From contig JBANAY010000001.1 of assembly GCA_037952775.1 (NCBI GenBank), positions 1,674,001-1,738,000 of the forward strand: a stretch of DNA of 64,000 bases. The letters run 5' to 3'. This DNA comes from Clonostachys chloroleuca (taxonomy: Eukaryota; Ascomycota; Sordariomycetes; Hypocreales; Bionectriaceae). Below, piece by piece: positions 48,029 to 59,870 of the stretch. The position numbers and the translations under genes are program-made. The first letter of the stretch is position 1. Each line of letters opens with the position of its first letter. Under the pieces are notes generated by a model. That model worked only from the letters and a program-made list of their open reading frames with translations, made no database searches and was not told the origin of the DNA.

Positions 48029-49397
48029 GGCAAGCGGCGTCACCCGTGCGGCTGCGCTACACTGACTTGGGCTGTTTGTTCTTCGATCGGTGGTCGAGGG
48101 GGGGCTGTGGTTTGCGTGGACAGGAGCAGCCTGTAATTAGCTATTACCCGTGTGCGGCTCTCCGTCTCATAAGCCCGGGAGCTGTCGAATATATTCTAAA
48201 CTTGTGGTCGTGTGTAGATGTCGCCGTTGCCGTAGCCCGGGAGGGAGGGAGAGGACGACGGGGTGGTTGAGGGCGAGAGGGCGGGTTGGTTAGGAGTCGG
48301 CCTGCCTTTGCTATGGATCCAGCTATCTGCAGTTAGTATTATGGATGATGTAGCTGGAGGATATAGACGCACAGAGGCTAAGTAAGCTGTGGTATGATGG
48401 GCGCACTGTCTCTCTTCTGGACGCAAGTACCCAGACTTGGACAGGGGGGTTGAGGGCTGCAGGATGGCGCTGCTGCTGCTAATTGGCCTCCGGCCACAGG
48501 TATATCCACTGAGCCCAATTGCTTATTACAGTATCTGGGAGGAAAAGGAGAAGGTACCTTACGCGCATGAGCTAGCACCGATGTACTCCACATTGCCCGC
48601 TACCAGAGCCCATCTGACGGGTACTTTGCACGAGGCAGCTTACGTCGAGGTACATGGCACTCAGGTAAAGTGCTGTCGATTCACTGAGATACACAGCGCC
48701 GCTTTTAAAGCCAGCTCTCGCTTATTTCCACCTCGTGCCAACCTACCTACCCTAAGCACCAGGTGGTCGATCACCGACAGACGAAGAAGGTGACGATGTC
48801 AGACCTGAAAATTATTTGTTTGCACTTTTTAACCTAAAGTTGTGCTCAATTGATGAGAACACAGAGTCCCGATAATCTGGGGGCCGTATGTCAAGTATCA
48901 TGACGGCCGATTACTAGACACAAGGGAATCAAGAAGCTTGCTTATTATAGTACTGTGCAGAAATGAAGGAAATAAACACAGTAGTTGCAGACTATCATCA
49001 AATTAAGTACCTAATATCCATGTTATTAATTAACACACCCGCAAGCAGACGCACTCATTACGACCAAGTTCTACTCAGAGAATACAAGATAGTAGTAGGG
49101 TCGCAAATAGATTGTTGCTAGATTATTCTAACAAACTTGGATTTCCAAAGGGCTGCGCAGTATATGTAACCAAATTTATTCGTCCACTGTTCTATCTTCC
49201 TGCTGCACGGTTCTGATGGCCACATGCATGTAAAGGGATACCTCGCCCAATCGTCGTCTAGACCTGGGATTGGCGGCGGGCCCAAGGATGGAGGGAAATA
49301 TCGTCTAGATGAGGCCGCCACATCAGATTCCCGCAACCAAGGGAAACACTTCTTGAACCCGAGAAAGCTATCTGTGCCTGACATAGCTCATGACAGA
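48029..49397. other. SLA1 upstream region and AMP deaminase 3' flank
   Basis: 1.37 kb between two minus-strand genes. 48029-48300 is the likely SLA1 5' leader and promoter, with C/T-rich tracts on the minus strand. 48800-49130 is A/T-richer. No coding motif or RNA gene recognised. Confidence 0.5.
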
Positions 49398-52300
49398 TTA
49401 CTCAGCTCCACTTCCCCCAGTCGGCTGTGGCGGCGGAGCATTGTTGTCTTTGCGTATACTGCTGCTCCTCGATTCGCGTGTATAGATACCTGGGAATGCG
49501 CGGGCTTCATGGCCGGAAAGATGGGTGCCTTCTGTCATATATTGCCCCTCCCGGGACGAGCCTTGAGCAGACTCAACAATACCAGTAGCGGAATTTGGCA
49601 TATAAAGCGAGCTCGAGGAATGATCGTTTGACTTCAGTGAGCCACTCTGAGCTGCGGAACTCGCGTTATTTGGGGCCGAGGTGCCGCTTGGGGCACCAAC
49701 AGTCGAAGCTTTGTGGTTGACATACTGCTCGAGTCTAGAAGAGAGGAGAATATACCGCATTAGCCAGTGACCCGAAACCTGTCACGTACAAGTTAATCAC
49801 TTACACATCTCTTTCTTCAAGAAGAGTACGATATCGGAAATCCTCTCTTCGATCGGGTACATTCGTTTTCACCATCTCATTGCCGTCTCTACCGGGCAGG
49901 TCGCACCTCGGGCCCAGCCACTTCTTTTTGATCGATAATTCATAGCCGCTTTGCCGAACCGAGTTCTTGGCCAACTCGCACATATCCACAGGGCTGAGCT
50001 TATAAATTTGTGCGGCAACTGCATATTCCTCAATCAGCGGCTCCTTAGTGAAGGCAAACTGCAAAGGATCGTCGGTCGACAGAGAAACATTGAGTCCTCT
50101 TCGGAAATATTGATGGAAAGGGTTTCTCTCGTATGCCAAAAAGAGGGCATTGTTGCTTAGGGGAGACATGGCGATGCCGATTTGCTCGAGGTAGAAAACG
50201 TACTGAAGCAACGGCACCTTTCGCAAAAGAAGACCGTGACTGATGCTATGGCAGCACAAGGCTGCCACTGCCAGATGCTCGCTGTCTCCAGCCTCGCCGC
50301 AATGGGGGCGCATGACCAAAGTATTGAAACCTCGCTTTTTCCGCCAATAGTTCAGAGATGCCATGTTGGAGTAAAGATAGTATATCCAGTAGCTATATGG
50401 TGGGTTCTGCTTTGTTTCCCAATCTTTGGGGACTGGGAACTTTTTGAACAGCCGGCGTTCTACCTTGCTCTCATCATCCACACTGTCAAAGCCGATGACT
50501 CTCTGCAAGAAGACGTGGAGCTTTGGATGACTTGAAGGATCCTTGGTTACTTCGAAGAGGGGCTGGAAGACATTTTTGACGATTTGCTCATAAGAGTCCA
50601 TCAGGCCACTGGCCTTGTACACGTCGTATAATCGAGGAATCTGCACGAGCCATCGAACATTGTGCGAGAAGAGTTTGTTATCAACAACCCAAGCTGCCAG
50701 CTTGTCCCACTCGTCAATGGATTTGCCATAGATGGAAATGCGCCACTCCACCATCTGATATTTGCTTGACTCTAGATCTGAGATGACCTCTTTGGTGATT
50801 TCTGCCAAGTACCGTCCATGGATGAAGTTATCCGTCTTCAGAAAGATGGTTCTAAGCCGAGATTCACCAATGGGATTATATTTCAGGTTGAATTTATCGA
50901 AACGATGGAAAGAGTCAGTATGAGCCTATCCAGCGTGTTAGCAGGCCGTCATTAGCTAGGGGGATTCCTTGGAGGTGGTAAATGGGTAGTTGAGCTGAGT
51001 CGTCAAACTTACGTGCATATCCAGGGTGTCGATACTCAAGTCATAAGCTGTCAGGTTGATACTTGAAAAGACTTCCGCCAATGTCAAGTGTTTTCCATCC
51101 CTATACAAAACAACTTCGTTGGGAAACTTCTTCATCTTACTCTTGATGAATCGGAGAAGGTGCTTCTGGTTCATACAAGCTGAGTGATGGACGTGGGTGT
51201 CTACTTTACGAACGTTGTAGAAGTCTCGGTGAGGAACCTTTTTGCTGTCGGCTGTCTCCTGATACTCATTAAGTAGAACATAGAGATTAAACCTTCCCTC
51301 GAGATACTGAAGACGGCGGAATGCAAAACTCTTACTTGGCCCGTCTGAGGATGTGGTAAGGATCTCATCCAGGTCCATGTAAAATTCCCTGATGGTGGGG
51401 ACTTGAATGGCAGGCTCGGTTGCTTTCTCGGATTCAAAGACTTGATATACGCCGCTCTCATCAAGTCTGAAAGCCATACCATCGTCGCCGGGGAGGGGTA
51501 GAAGATCATCCATATCGAAGTCTTCACCGATATCTTGGCCCGGTTTTCTCCTTCTAATAGGACGTTTCGTTTCCTGTTGCCCGGATGGCTGTTCATGCCC
51601 ACCCGAGCCATACACCTCCCCGGTCGCCTTCCAGGCAGGTTGAGGAGGAGGGGGTAAATGTCCCAACCTGGCATGTCCCTTGGGTTATCATCTGGTCCCT
51701 GGGCAGATAGTTTTATGTATTTGCGCCTGATATCAAGAATTCGCTGGATATTTTTAGATATCGCACTGAGCTCTTCGGTGATTTGAGGCTCGGTATCGAA
51801 GGCACCGCTACCCAAAAGGCCGCTCTGGTGCAGAGCAGGAGCCGCAGGCTGTGAAGTTTCGGGCGCATCCTTGGGGTACAATGCAGGACCGGCTCTGGAA
51901 GCTGTCATCCCGGGATAAATCCTGGCGCCTGGAGGAGACATGGCGTCTAGGGCTGGCCGATTATATTCTGGGACCGAGGTTGGTGTCTCGGAGCTACCAT
52001 TCCAAAGAACTTGGGGTTCTGTACTCTGATTCTCGGAATCGAGAAGCAAAGAATCTGCTCCATATTCCGTTGGGGGGTGCGAGCCAGCAGCAATCATAGG
52101 ACTGCCGAATGGCGTTTGTTGGGAGCGGGTGCCGCCTGTGTTGGAGCGAGTCTCAGCCTTGCTGCGTTGATAGAAGTGTTTGAAATCTGTTTGGCTCATC
52201 TGGCGTTCGGCGACAGGATCGTAGAAAGTGGTACGTTTTGGAAGGTCGCGCAGCAGCATTCCTTCACGAAGCTCGCCTTGTTCGTTGTTCTCGGCCGATT

Positions 52301-52564
52301 CGTTCCATGCTCGGTGCTCATCTGCGGACGCTTCTTCTTCTCCCCATTCTGTTGCACCACCCTCCTGTGCGCTTGCATCCTCCTCATCTGACTCTCTTGT
52401 ATGTACACCGTAAGGTGCCACCTGGTCCCGGTGGGAAGCACCATTTTCTGAATCGAATCCATGTTAGCCCTGTCTGTCGCGGGGAATTCCCAGCATGATC
52501 GGTCCTCCCTTGCTGGCGTTTGCATTGTCATCATGGAGCAGTAGTAACACATACCGCCACACAT
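49398..52564 (-). CDS. AMD1: AMP deaminase (one-base frameshift, probably assembly error)
   Basis: Converts AMP to IMP and ammonia in the purine nucleotide cycle; cytosolic. Proposed exons: 52564-52555, 52447-51013, 50925-49805, 49734-49398. They total 2903 nt, one short of 968 codons. The frame breaks in the C5 run read on the minus strand (51654-51650 G run). One more C restores [13 protein letters not shown], conserved in the family, and links the acidic N-terminal extension to the core. Core motifs: [20 protein letters not shown] (metal-binding His pair and substrate pocket), [28 protein letters not shown] (metal/His), [10 protein letters not shown] (catalytic and zinc-binding Asp). The first exon is tiny (ATGTGTGGCG) and is inferred from a GTATGT donor and a GCTAAC branch before the acceptor at 52448; it is the least certain part. 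The C-terminal Ser-rich tail is variable. Confidence 0.88.
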
Positions 52565-53460
52565 CGCGGCTCGGCCTGAAGCGATTCAAGACTCGAGCGA
52601 GCAGGGAAGATGCTCTCCGGCACGGCAAACGGGAGGGGGGACCAGGGGCAGCTTTCGCACGAATTGGTAGATATCGAGGAAATTAGTAGAAGATGGAGGG
52701 AGGAGAAATCTTGGTACCAAGATCGCCTACACCCATATCTTGGTCCTTGGTTTTTTTGGAGGGGCGGATGTAGAGGGGGAGATCGAGTGTGGTGGAGCTG
52801 TTCTAGTCAGGCGAATTCCGAGAGCTCCCTGGCAGTCGGTGACATAAGAAGGCCGGGGTTGGGTTACACCCACCACGACAGAACGCTATTCCATGCAAGG
52901 GAGACAGAGCCCGCCAGCCGGCCCATTGCGTTCTCACTGATAGGTATGCTACTGATTGGAGTAGCTAGTCCCGTGCCTGGGTATGCAGCAAACGGACAAA
53001 TAGCAGTCTTCGATATGGGACTAGATGCACACCAGGGCCCGAAGGTGGGTAAATGGGACCGCAGACCAACCCACGCAGGCAGGTAGCTGCATCTCCCGTA
53101 GCTACGTTAGGTAGGTCAGAGGATGTCATACTTGGTGGCTGTGTAAATAGTTTATACACCACGCATCAAGGACAAAGTCTATCAGGTTGTTGTATCAGGA
53201 CCCAATCCATGTGGATCAGGTAGTACCTTGGTAGGTACTGATTGAGAACCTTTTCATAACGAAATCCAACAACCATCTAAATGTTCTATTTGCCAACTGT
53301 ACTGAGTATATGTATATTACCATGACTTTCCCTTGCGCCTTGTCTGTTTTCTCCTCTTGTCTTGTCTTGTCTTTCTGTTTGTTGAATCTCATCACCCATT
53401 CTATTCGTACCCTCATTTCACACTTGGCCCCGTTTGGCAATGCCTACTGTACTCCCCAGC
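52565..53460. other. AMP deaminase upstream and transporter 3' flank
   Basis: About 0.9 kb between two minus-strand genes. It contains several GTAGGTA / GGTACC-type motifs (53093-53112, 53219-53240), common in ascomycete intergenic DNA. No gene recognised. Confidence 0.5.
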
Positions 53461-54927
53461 CTAGCCTTCTTTCTTGACCGTAGTTTGGGCATTCTCTTTT
53501 GAGGGTGAACTTTGCTTCGGCCGCGACGAGCCAAACGTGTACAACCCCCCTGCACCGAAGACAACCAGAGCCCCAAGAACGGTCCCGGGGGCAAGAGTGT
53601 TCCCAAACAGCCATATACTAAGCAGCAGGCTTACTAACTTCCGAATATTGAGGACAATAGTTACAGTCAGAGCTGTGGACATGGCAGCCAACAGATTGAC
53701 ACCGCGGATACAGGCGTATTGAGTGAGGACATTGGCTGCTAAGAACACCAATTGCCTTGGCGCTTTGGCGAAAACGGCACCGACGGTAGGCGAAAAGAAA
53801 CCCACGGGCAGTGGCTCACTTGCAGCCATACGACTGTAGCTGGCGTACATGGACGAGGCGAATGGGAGGAAAAGGGGCAGTGAGAGCGTATGGGAGTAGA
53901 ACAGATTCTCTTTCCACTGCGGGCCGTACTCTCGGTAGGTGGCTTCGGTGTAGAGGCCCATGATGGCTGATAGCACTTGGGCGACAAAAAGAACCACAAG
54001 CCCCGTGCTGAAAGCCGGCCTCGAGTCATCGCTGGACTTGCCCTAAAGAGACTATCAGAATCGGACATGATATTGTGGGAATGTACTTAAGAGGAGAGAG
54101 TTTACCCACCTTTGCTTGGGAATCGGACCATGCAGCTACAATAACCCCGAAGGTTAGGAGAACGACTGCGAAAACCTGCATCCGAGAATATCGTTTTCCG
54201 TAGAGATAGCCTGCAGCCATGGTCGTGATACTTCCACCTGAACGAAGGATGATATGAACGGGGACGGAAATGTTATAACTGAATGCATGGTTGTTAAGCA
54301 CGTTGATACTGAAGAACAGCACAATGTTGATGATCCAGCGGCGAATGGGAACCTTGTTTGGAGCCAGGAAAAAGGGTGGTCGTGACTGGTCAAACTGTGT
54401 GATATAACCTGTAGTCGCTACAAAGATAAACTGGACAAAGGTCAAGAGAGTTCCTATAATAGTCACATCATCTCAGCGAATGCCGCTATCAATAGCCTTG
54501 ATTTGTAGGCGTAGGGAGGAAGCATTCATAGAGGGTACCGTACCAGCAGACGGCTCGAAACTTGTAGTGGCAGAATGTTAGTTGGGCCCTGCTTGATTGA
54601 TTGAGAAGTGTTCCTCAAGGATGAGGAATGAGGGGACAGACGTACTTGATAATTGCTTCGAGAGCGTAGACCTATTAGGCATACTTAGCATGTTCTCAGT
54701 GGTCACCAAAACAGGACGGATTCCCATCGATTGTGCTACATTGAGATAGAGAGAACTGGTCTTACATTCGAGCAGCAGCCGCCAAAGATCAGGCCCAGCA
54801 TAACTGAGGCGGCAAGCAGTGAAGGTCCGGCATGGCGGGCGAGAGACATAGGGCTAGGCTTGTCGTCGCCTTGATCTCCGTTACTTGGCCTTCTGCCTCC
54901 GTTTGGTTGGTCGTCGTGTTTGCTCAT
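53461..54927 (-). CDS. YEA4: UDP-N-acetylglucosamine transporter, YEA4/SLC35B4 type
   Basis: Multi-pass ER/Golgi antiporter of the UAA family supplying UDP-GlcNAc for chitin and glycan synthesis. Five exons (54927-54766, 54671-54646, 54560-54544, 54453-54110, 54042-53461) sum to 1131 nt, 376 aa. Exons 2 and 3 are micro-exons of 26 and 17 nt encoding VYALEAII and NFEPSAG. After a hydrophilic N-terminus come about ten hydrophobic segments, including GPSLLAASVMLGLIFGGCCS, TLLTFVQFIFVATTGY, the family-typical SINVLNNHAFSYNISVPVH and IILRSGGSITTMAAGYLYGK, and the C-terminal half CIRGVNLLAAMSTALTVT with NIRKLVSLLLS. It ends with a lysine-rich tail (TVKKEG), possibly an ER-retrieval type signal. Intermediate intron phases all close correctly. 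Confidence 0.92.
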
Positions 54928-56075
54928 CGCGATGCGACTCTACTTGGATGAGATCAAGCTCTGATACAACCAAGCGCCACGAGATCACCACCGTGTCACG
55001 ACCTGGGTGGAGCAGGCTTATGAAGCAAAAGACTTGCCTTCCTGCCGAGGCTTGTTGCCTAGGGTAGCTGAACCCTGATTGTCGTGAAGCGTATGAAGAG
55101 TGATCTTGCAGATGCAAGCAGGTGGATGAGGTACTTCCAGTAGTAGGGGTGTAGAGTGGTACTAGGACAGGTGTCGGCAAGGTTCTAACAAATGGCCGTT
55201 GGCCTGAGGTACATTGAGGTACTACCCTAGACAGGCAGGATGGGTACCTGCCGTCAGGTATAGGCCAGCCCATCTAGCCGTGGAAGGTACTTACGCTAGC
55301 TGATCCATCCGTATCACCAACCCCTGGTAGCTGATCAATACATGGATGACAGAAACGCGCGGGAGGATAATCGTACCAGCCTCGAAAACGACTTACATTA
55401 GATGACAGACACGCATCTGAAGGATAGGTAAGCTACGACAATCCGCATACCGTGCTAACCAGCTTACCGATAGAGCTAATGTGCAAACACGCGCAAAGCG
55501 GCCGTTTCTGGATATTCTCAGGCAATACGTTGCCATCATAGGATGGATGCACATGGAGGAGAGAGTAATCACGTAGGGACTGAATTTACAATTAGTTCTT
55601 GTTCTCTTTGTTCTCCTGAATATGTCAACTTGTAACAATCGTCGCGAACGACTGGCCATCAGACACGAACGCATTATAGAAGCTGAAGGATACCAGCATC
55701 GAAAATACACCAATCGCCGACTGAAGGCGACAGTGCATAGGGGAGACGATAAACCTCGACTGGCCTAGTAGCCTCCAACTTCCAGCTGTGACCCAGTGCG
55801 ACGCTGAATAAAGTGGCCAGGCGACCCCGGCGCTTTCACAATGCCGCCCACCCATCTTTAGATCAATAATGACATTTGATCGTTGCCGGGTCGAGACCAC
55901 CTGTCGCCTACCGGAGCCTTGCCCTACGTGTCCATAATTTGGGGCGAAACATCATTCTTGTGAAGCCTCGGGTCGTCATCCCGCCCACCTCCAACACAAG
56001 AAGAACCCTGGCTCTAAGCGAAACAAGTGATATCCTCAAGAGTCTAGAATCAATAACGTGGGGCCACACCATAAA
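54928..56075. other. Transporter upstream region and PP2A 3' flank
   Basis: 1.15 kb between two minus-strand genes. 55100-55280 is dense in GGTAC / GTACCT words (for example at 55122, 55159, 55216, 55246). Short minus-strand frames at 55.4-55.9 kb lack motifs. No gene recognised. Confidence 0.5.
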
Positions 56076-57918
56076 TTACAGTGCCGAAAAGACAAAGAGC
56101 TATATGACTGGTAAGCAACGGGCATATGGACTATATTTGGGGTCGCCGTAAATTGGCCGTGGGACTCACATTATTGGTCGCAGCAATTGCAATGCTGTCT
56201 TCGAAGGGGTGCCAGCTCATGTGAAGGATTTTCTTGTTAAAATCAATCTGGTCCGCGTCGGTCTCCTTGCGCATTCTTTGTGCTCCGCCACCTGGGCTCT
56301 CTGCCCGTGAGCCTGCCTTCTTTCCACCGTTTGCCGTCGGGCTCGTTGCTGAATTAATGGGTGTGGGTACTCCGATCTTCTTCGCCTTGAACGCCGATTT
56401 ATCCGCCTGTAGTACTACCTCCGTCTCTTTCTCTGGATCCGAGGGATAGATCATGAAATTGTTGTTGTAGCTTCCCGTCATTACGTTCTTCGCATCCCCA
56501 GAGAAGACAACTTCAAACTTGTCGAATATGCTATCGTTTTCGTATGTATCGCACAATCGCGGTCGCAGATGCTCGTGAATCGGTATCGTCTTGACGGGTT
56601 GTCGTTCCATGTTGATATCCCATATTTTGACGGTTAAGTAGTCGCGAGAGAGGATGTACCGGCCATCGTAGGAAAATCGAACGTCGGAAATGGATGAGAT
56701 GATCTCAGAAAAGAACGACCTCGATGAAGGGTCTTCTTCCTGCTCGAACACTAGGTGGATCGGATGTCAGTATAATAACATGGGGTTTAATGGGAAGAGC
56801 CTGAAAGAGCGAAAGAGAAACACGAAGGGTTGGAGACAGATTGGGAGAGGGAGACAAACTTTTCGCATGTTGGTCGCAGAGTGCGCTCTCACGCATATCT
56901 GCGAGCTTGATTGTGCCCTTTGAGCTGGCATACATGAACCAGTTGCAACTCTGTGGGTGGAACTCGGCGGCCGTTATCACCTCAGTGAGCTCCTCCATGT
57001 TTGCGGGCTTGATGTCAACGATGTTGAAGCTCTGGTCTTGGATGTTGAGGTTCCAAAGGTTGATGCGAAGATCGTCGCTGCTGATATACGTCTCGCCATC
57101 GCTGTTCACGGATATGCTGTTAATATGGTAGGCGTGGGCGTTTGCATAGGTTCTGCGCGGGACGGCTGCAACGACGGTATCGTGATGGGTCAAGCGTGGA
57201 AGTTTGAGGTCAGAGGCATTCTTGAAGGCGGACGGAGGGGGCGCAGGGCGTTTCCGCCGCCAGCCCCGACGATGTTTGCCGGTGTGACATCGTGAGACAG
57301 GTTATTCTCGGCCACTACCTTGAGAGACTTCTCAAAGACTTTCCATAGCTTGATGGTCTTGTCGTTGGTCGATAACAAGTAGTGTGAGGCGTTTTGTCGG
57401 CGGCACCACTTGATTTTGTTGATCTTTTCTTCAATTTCGAGGGATTTGAGGTAGTCAAACTCGGGTTCGTGGGACTGGAACTCGGTATGGAACTTATACT
57501 CGCAAGACTTTTTCTGCAGGTCTATTTGTCAGACTGGCAGATCAGGGCAACAACAGCTTGGAACTGAAGAAATCATGCGTCGAGATGCTGACATACCGTC
57601 TCATTCCGCTCGAAAAGAACGACGCGACCTCCTTTGTCGCCAGTGGCTAGGTAGTTTCCTGTGTGATCGAACTCAACCGTGGAGATAATATCAGCTGCGA
57701 TGGGGAGAGGCGGTCAGTATACATGAACAAGGCGATAGAAAAGATGTGCGATGTGGTGGTAGAAGCGAGTGGGCATACCCTCGGTGATGTCCTCCACATC
57801 TCCCTTATCGCCAAAGCATCTGTATCCTGCTGTTGGTTATTGATTCGGTCCAAGGTTGGAGCATGGGGACGTACTGTGTGAATTTCCACGTAGGCGAGCT
57901 AGCTTCACTGTCGACCAT
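56076..57918 (-). CDS. CDC55: PP2A regulatory subunit B (B55/PR55, WD40), one-base frameshift likely assembly error
   Basis: B-type regulatory subunit directing protein phosphatase 2A, with roles in mitotic exit and stress. Exons: 57918-57875, 57819-57779, 57694-57597, 57513-56860, 56750-56170, 56099-56076. The total is 1442 nt; 1443 would give 480 aa. Exon 4 is 654 nt where the reading frame needs 655. The break lies in a C5 run on the minus strand (57241-57237), between [12 protein letters not shown] and [17 protein letters not shown] 68-bp intron with a poor GTCACA donor would also repair the frame, but is less likely. The seven-bladed propeller is clear: [116 protein letters not shown], ending LFVFSAL. 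The start [15 protein letters not shown] is joined to [13 protein letters not shown] by phase-correct introns. Confidence 0.93.
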
Positions 57919-59870
57919 GTTGGTGGGCAGCGCTGGCGATGGAGTTGGTGGGAGTAGGCGACAACTGAGAGCTGACAGCTGAAGCTAAGTGAGGGCGGTA
58001 GATGGGAGTTGAAAGGTGGGAGGCGGAGGAGGGTTGGAGGCGGGACAAGCAAAAGTAGCGGGAGTGGTGGTGGTGGTGGTGTTAGATAGGGTGGGGAGGG
58101 GGAATTCCAAGACGGGCTGAAGAATCAATAGAAAGCGGGAATAGAGGATGGGCGTGGTCGTGGAATTTGGGAGGCGAGAGGCTCCAGGTAGCCTGGGTGC
58201 GGTGCGGGTGGTGGATGGGATCGGGGTGGGAGGCGTGGACAGCGGCGGAAAAGTTTTGGGATTGATGATGTCGTTGGCTGAGGGGAAGAAAGGCAAGGTA
58301 CAAGAAGGGCGAGTATGATCTCTGAGGTGTTGGACGGTGCGTGTTAGCGGTGGCAGTGGTGGTCGTGTGGTGGCGGGCGGTAGGTCCTCGCAACACGCCA
58401 GTGAACCATCAATCAGGTGTGGGGAACCTGGCAGTCTTGCCTGGATGCCCAGCGCACACGCCTGTCTGCCCACCTTAGGTACCTTACCCTGACCTGACGC
58501 ACCTACCTACATCTTACTGGTGACCAAAGGTGATATGTAAGGTATGGAGGCATGGAGGGCTCCCGTCGCCCAACACCTTAGGCACCTACCGTAGCTCGCC
58601 TCACGCATTGATGATTGAGAGCAGCCCAGGGCGGTGGGCTGGATCTCGACCTGCCCGCCCGTCCAGCTATCCAGTTCCCTGGCTGCACATAGAAGGTATG
58701 TCGATCAACTATCCCGCCCAATTCTCGCTCCAGTAATACTTTCATGCATCCCATAGACAGACTTGGTACTGGTGTTTTCCCCCTCGCCCTCGCTTTGTGA
58801 TGCATTTCCCTGCTGCGACACGAGCTTCATTCTATTGTTGTCGGGGCACCAGATAGCTCTTCTGTCATACCCTCCCGCCACAAAGGCGCGCCTGCGCTTT
58901 GGGCCTGGCCCCAGACAGCCAACCTAGACGAGGTACTGGGTACCTGCCTCGACAATCGTTGAGGTAATACGTAGTGTGACCCTAATGAAGAATTGGTGGT
59001 GCCTCTATGCAGGTAGGCGAGAGCCCACATTACTTGCTTACCTAGCTGGAAGCGGTTCAAGAATATGGCGTGGCCAAGCGAGTGCAGAGCTTAGCTGAGC
59101 TGCTCCTCCACCCATTTCGATTCCGGGCATGTCCTCTATTATTTGGTATACCGACAGCTCGCCCTTGGGCTTGGTATCAACCACCTTTCGTTTGAAGACT
59201 GGCCGAGGGTGAGGCATCCGTTACACAACTGCGATGCGGCCCTAGCTATCTTTTCAAGTCACCCCTCCATTTGACCCCACCTCCCTTCAACATCTGTGGC
59301 ATTCTCTTGTTGTTTGCCTCTCTGCGCCCCAGGGAGCCACCAGCAGCCGGCTGATGGACTGCTCACTGCCAGCTGTATTTATGCATATGTAGTCCATCCC
59401 GTAGACCAGTCCCGTCCTCCCGAAAACGTCACGGAGCTCTCGGTTCCAAGGCCAGGCCCGCTGAATTCGAGTGCCCCGCTAGCCCGGCCGAAGCCAAGCG
59501 CTGTAGTCTCCATGTCAATCAGCCAGCCTGGTCGGCTTCAACTGGGCCGAGGCACTGTCACTTCCATCCATTTGGTGATGGCCAGCCTGTGGTACATAAT
59601 ACCATCGCAGCCTCTCTGGCACATGAATTGCCCTGCCGAGCCATCCAATGTCATGCCTACATAGGTAGGTTAGGTACTTGCCATAAAATCCCACTTATAC
59701 CCTCACAGCCTGTGGTTTATCATCTTTTGGTCAGCTTTTGTATGTTTTCAATTTCAATTTTTCTTTCACATTCTTTCCATTCATATGGGGCAGACACAAC
59801 CCATTCTTGCACTTCAGCAATATATTCTACCCCCCTCACTCGAGGCTAACGGCAGTCGATCGTCGCCTAG
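57919..59870. promoter_or_regulatory. Divergent intergenic region, CDC55 / hypothetical gene
   Basis: 1.95 kb between divergent start codons. 57950-58480 is pyrimidine-rich on the minus strand, a likely long CDC55 5' leader. The 162-codon frame there is Pro/Ser/Thr low-complexity and probably untranslated. 58470-59060 and 59650-59680 carry several GGTACC/TAGGTA-type words. No further gene recognised. Confidence 0.5.
58064..58083. repeat. (GGT)n microsatellite
   Basis: About six GGT/GTG trinucleotides in a row in the presumed CDC55 leader. It lies on the transcribed minus strand as ACC repeats. Confidence 0.75.

Noticed and set aside
57985..58473. 162-codon minus-strand frame upstream of CDC55
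   Set aside because: Pro/Ser/Thr low-complexity in the presumed 5' leader; out of context with CDC55 and without motifs.
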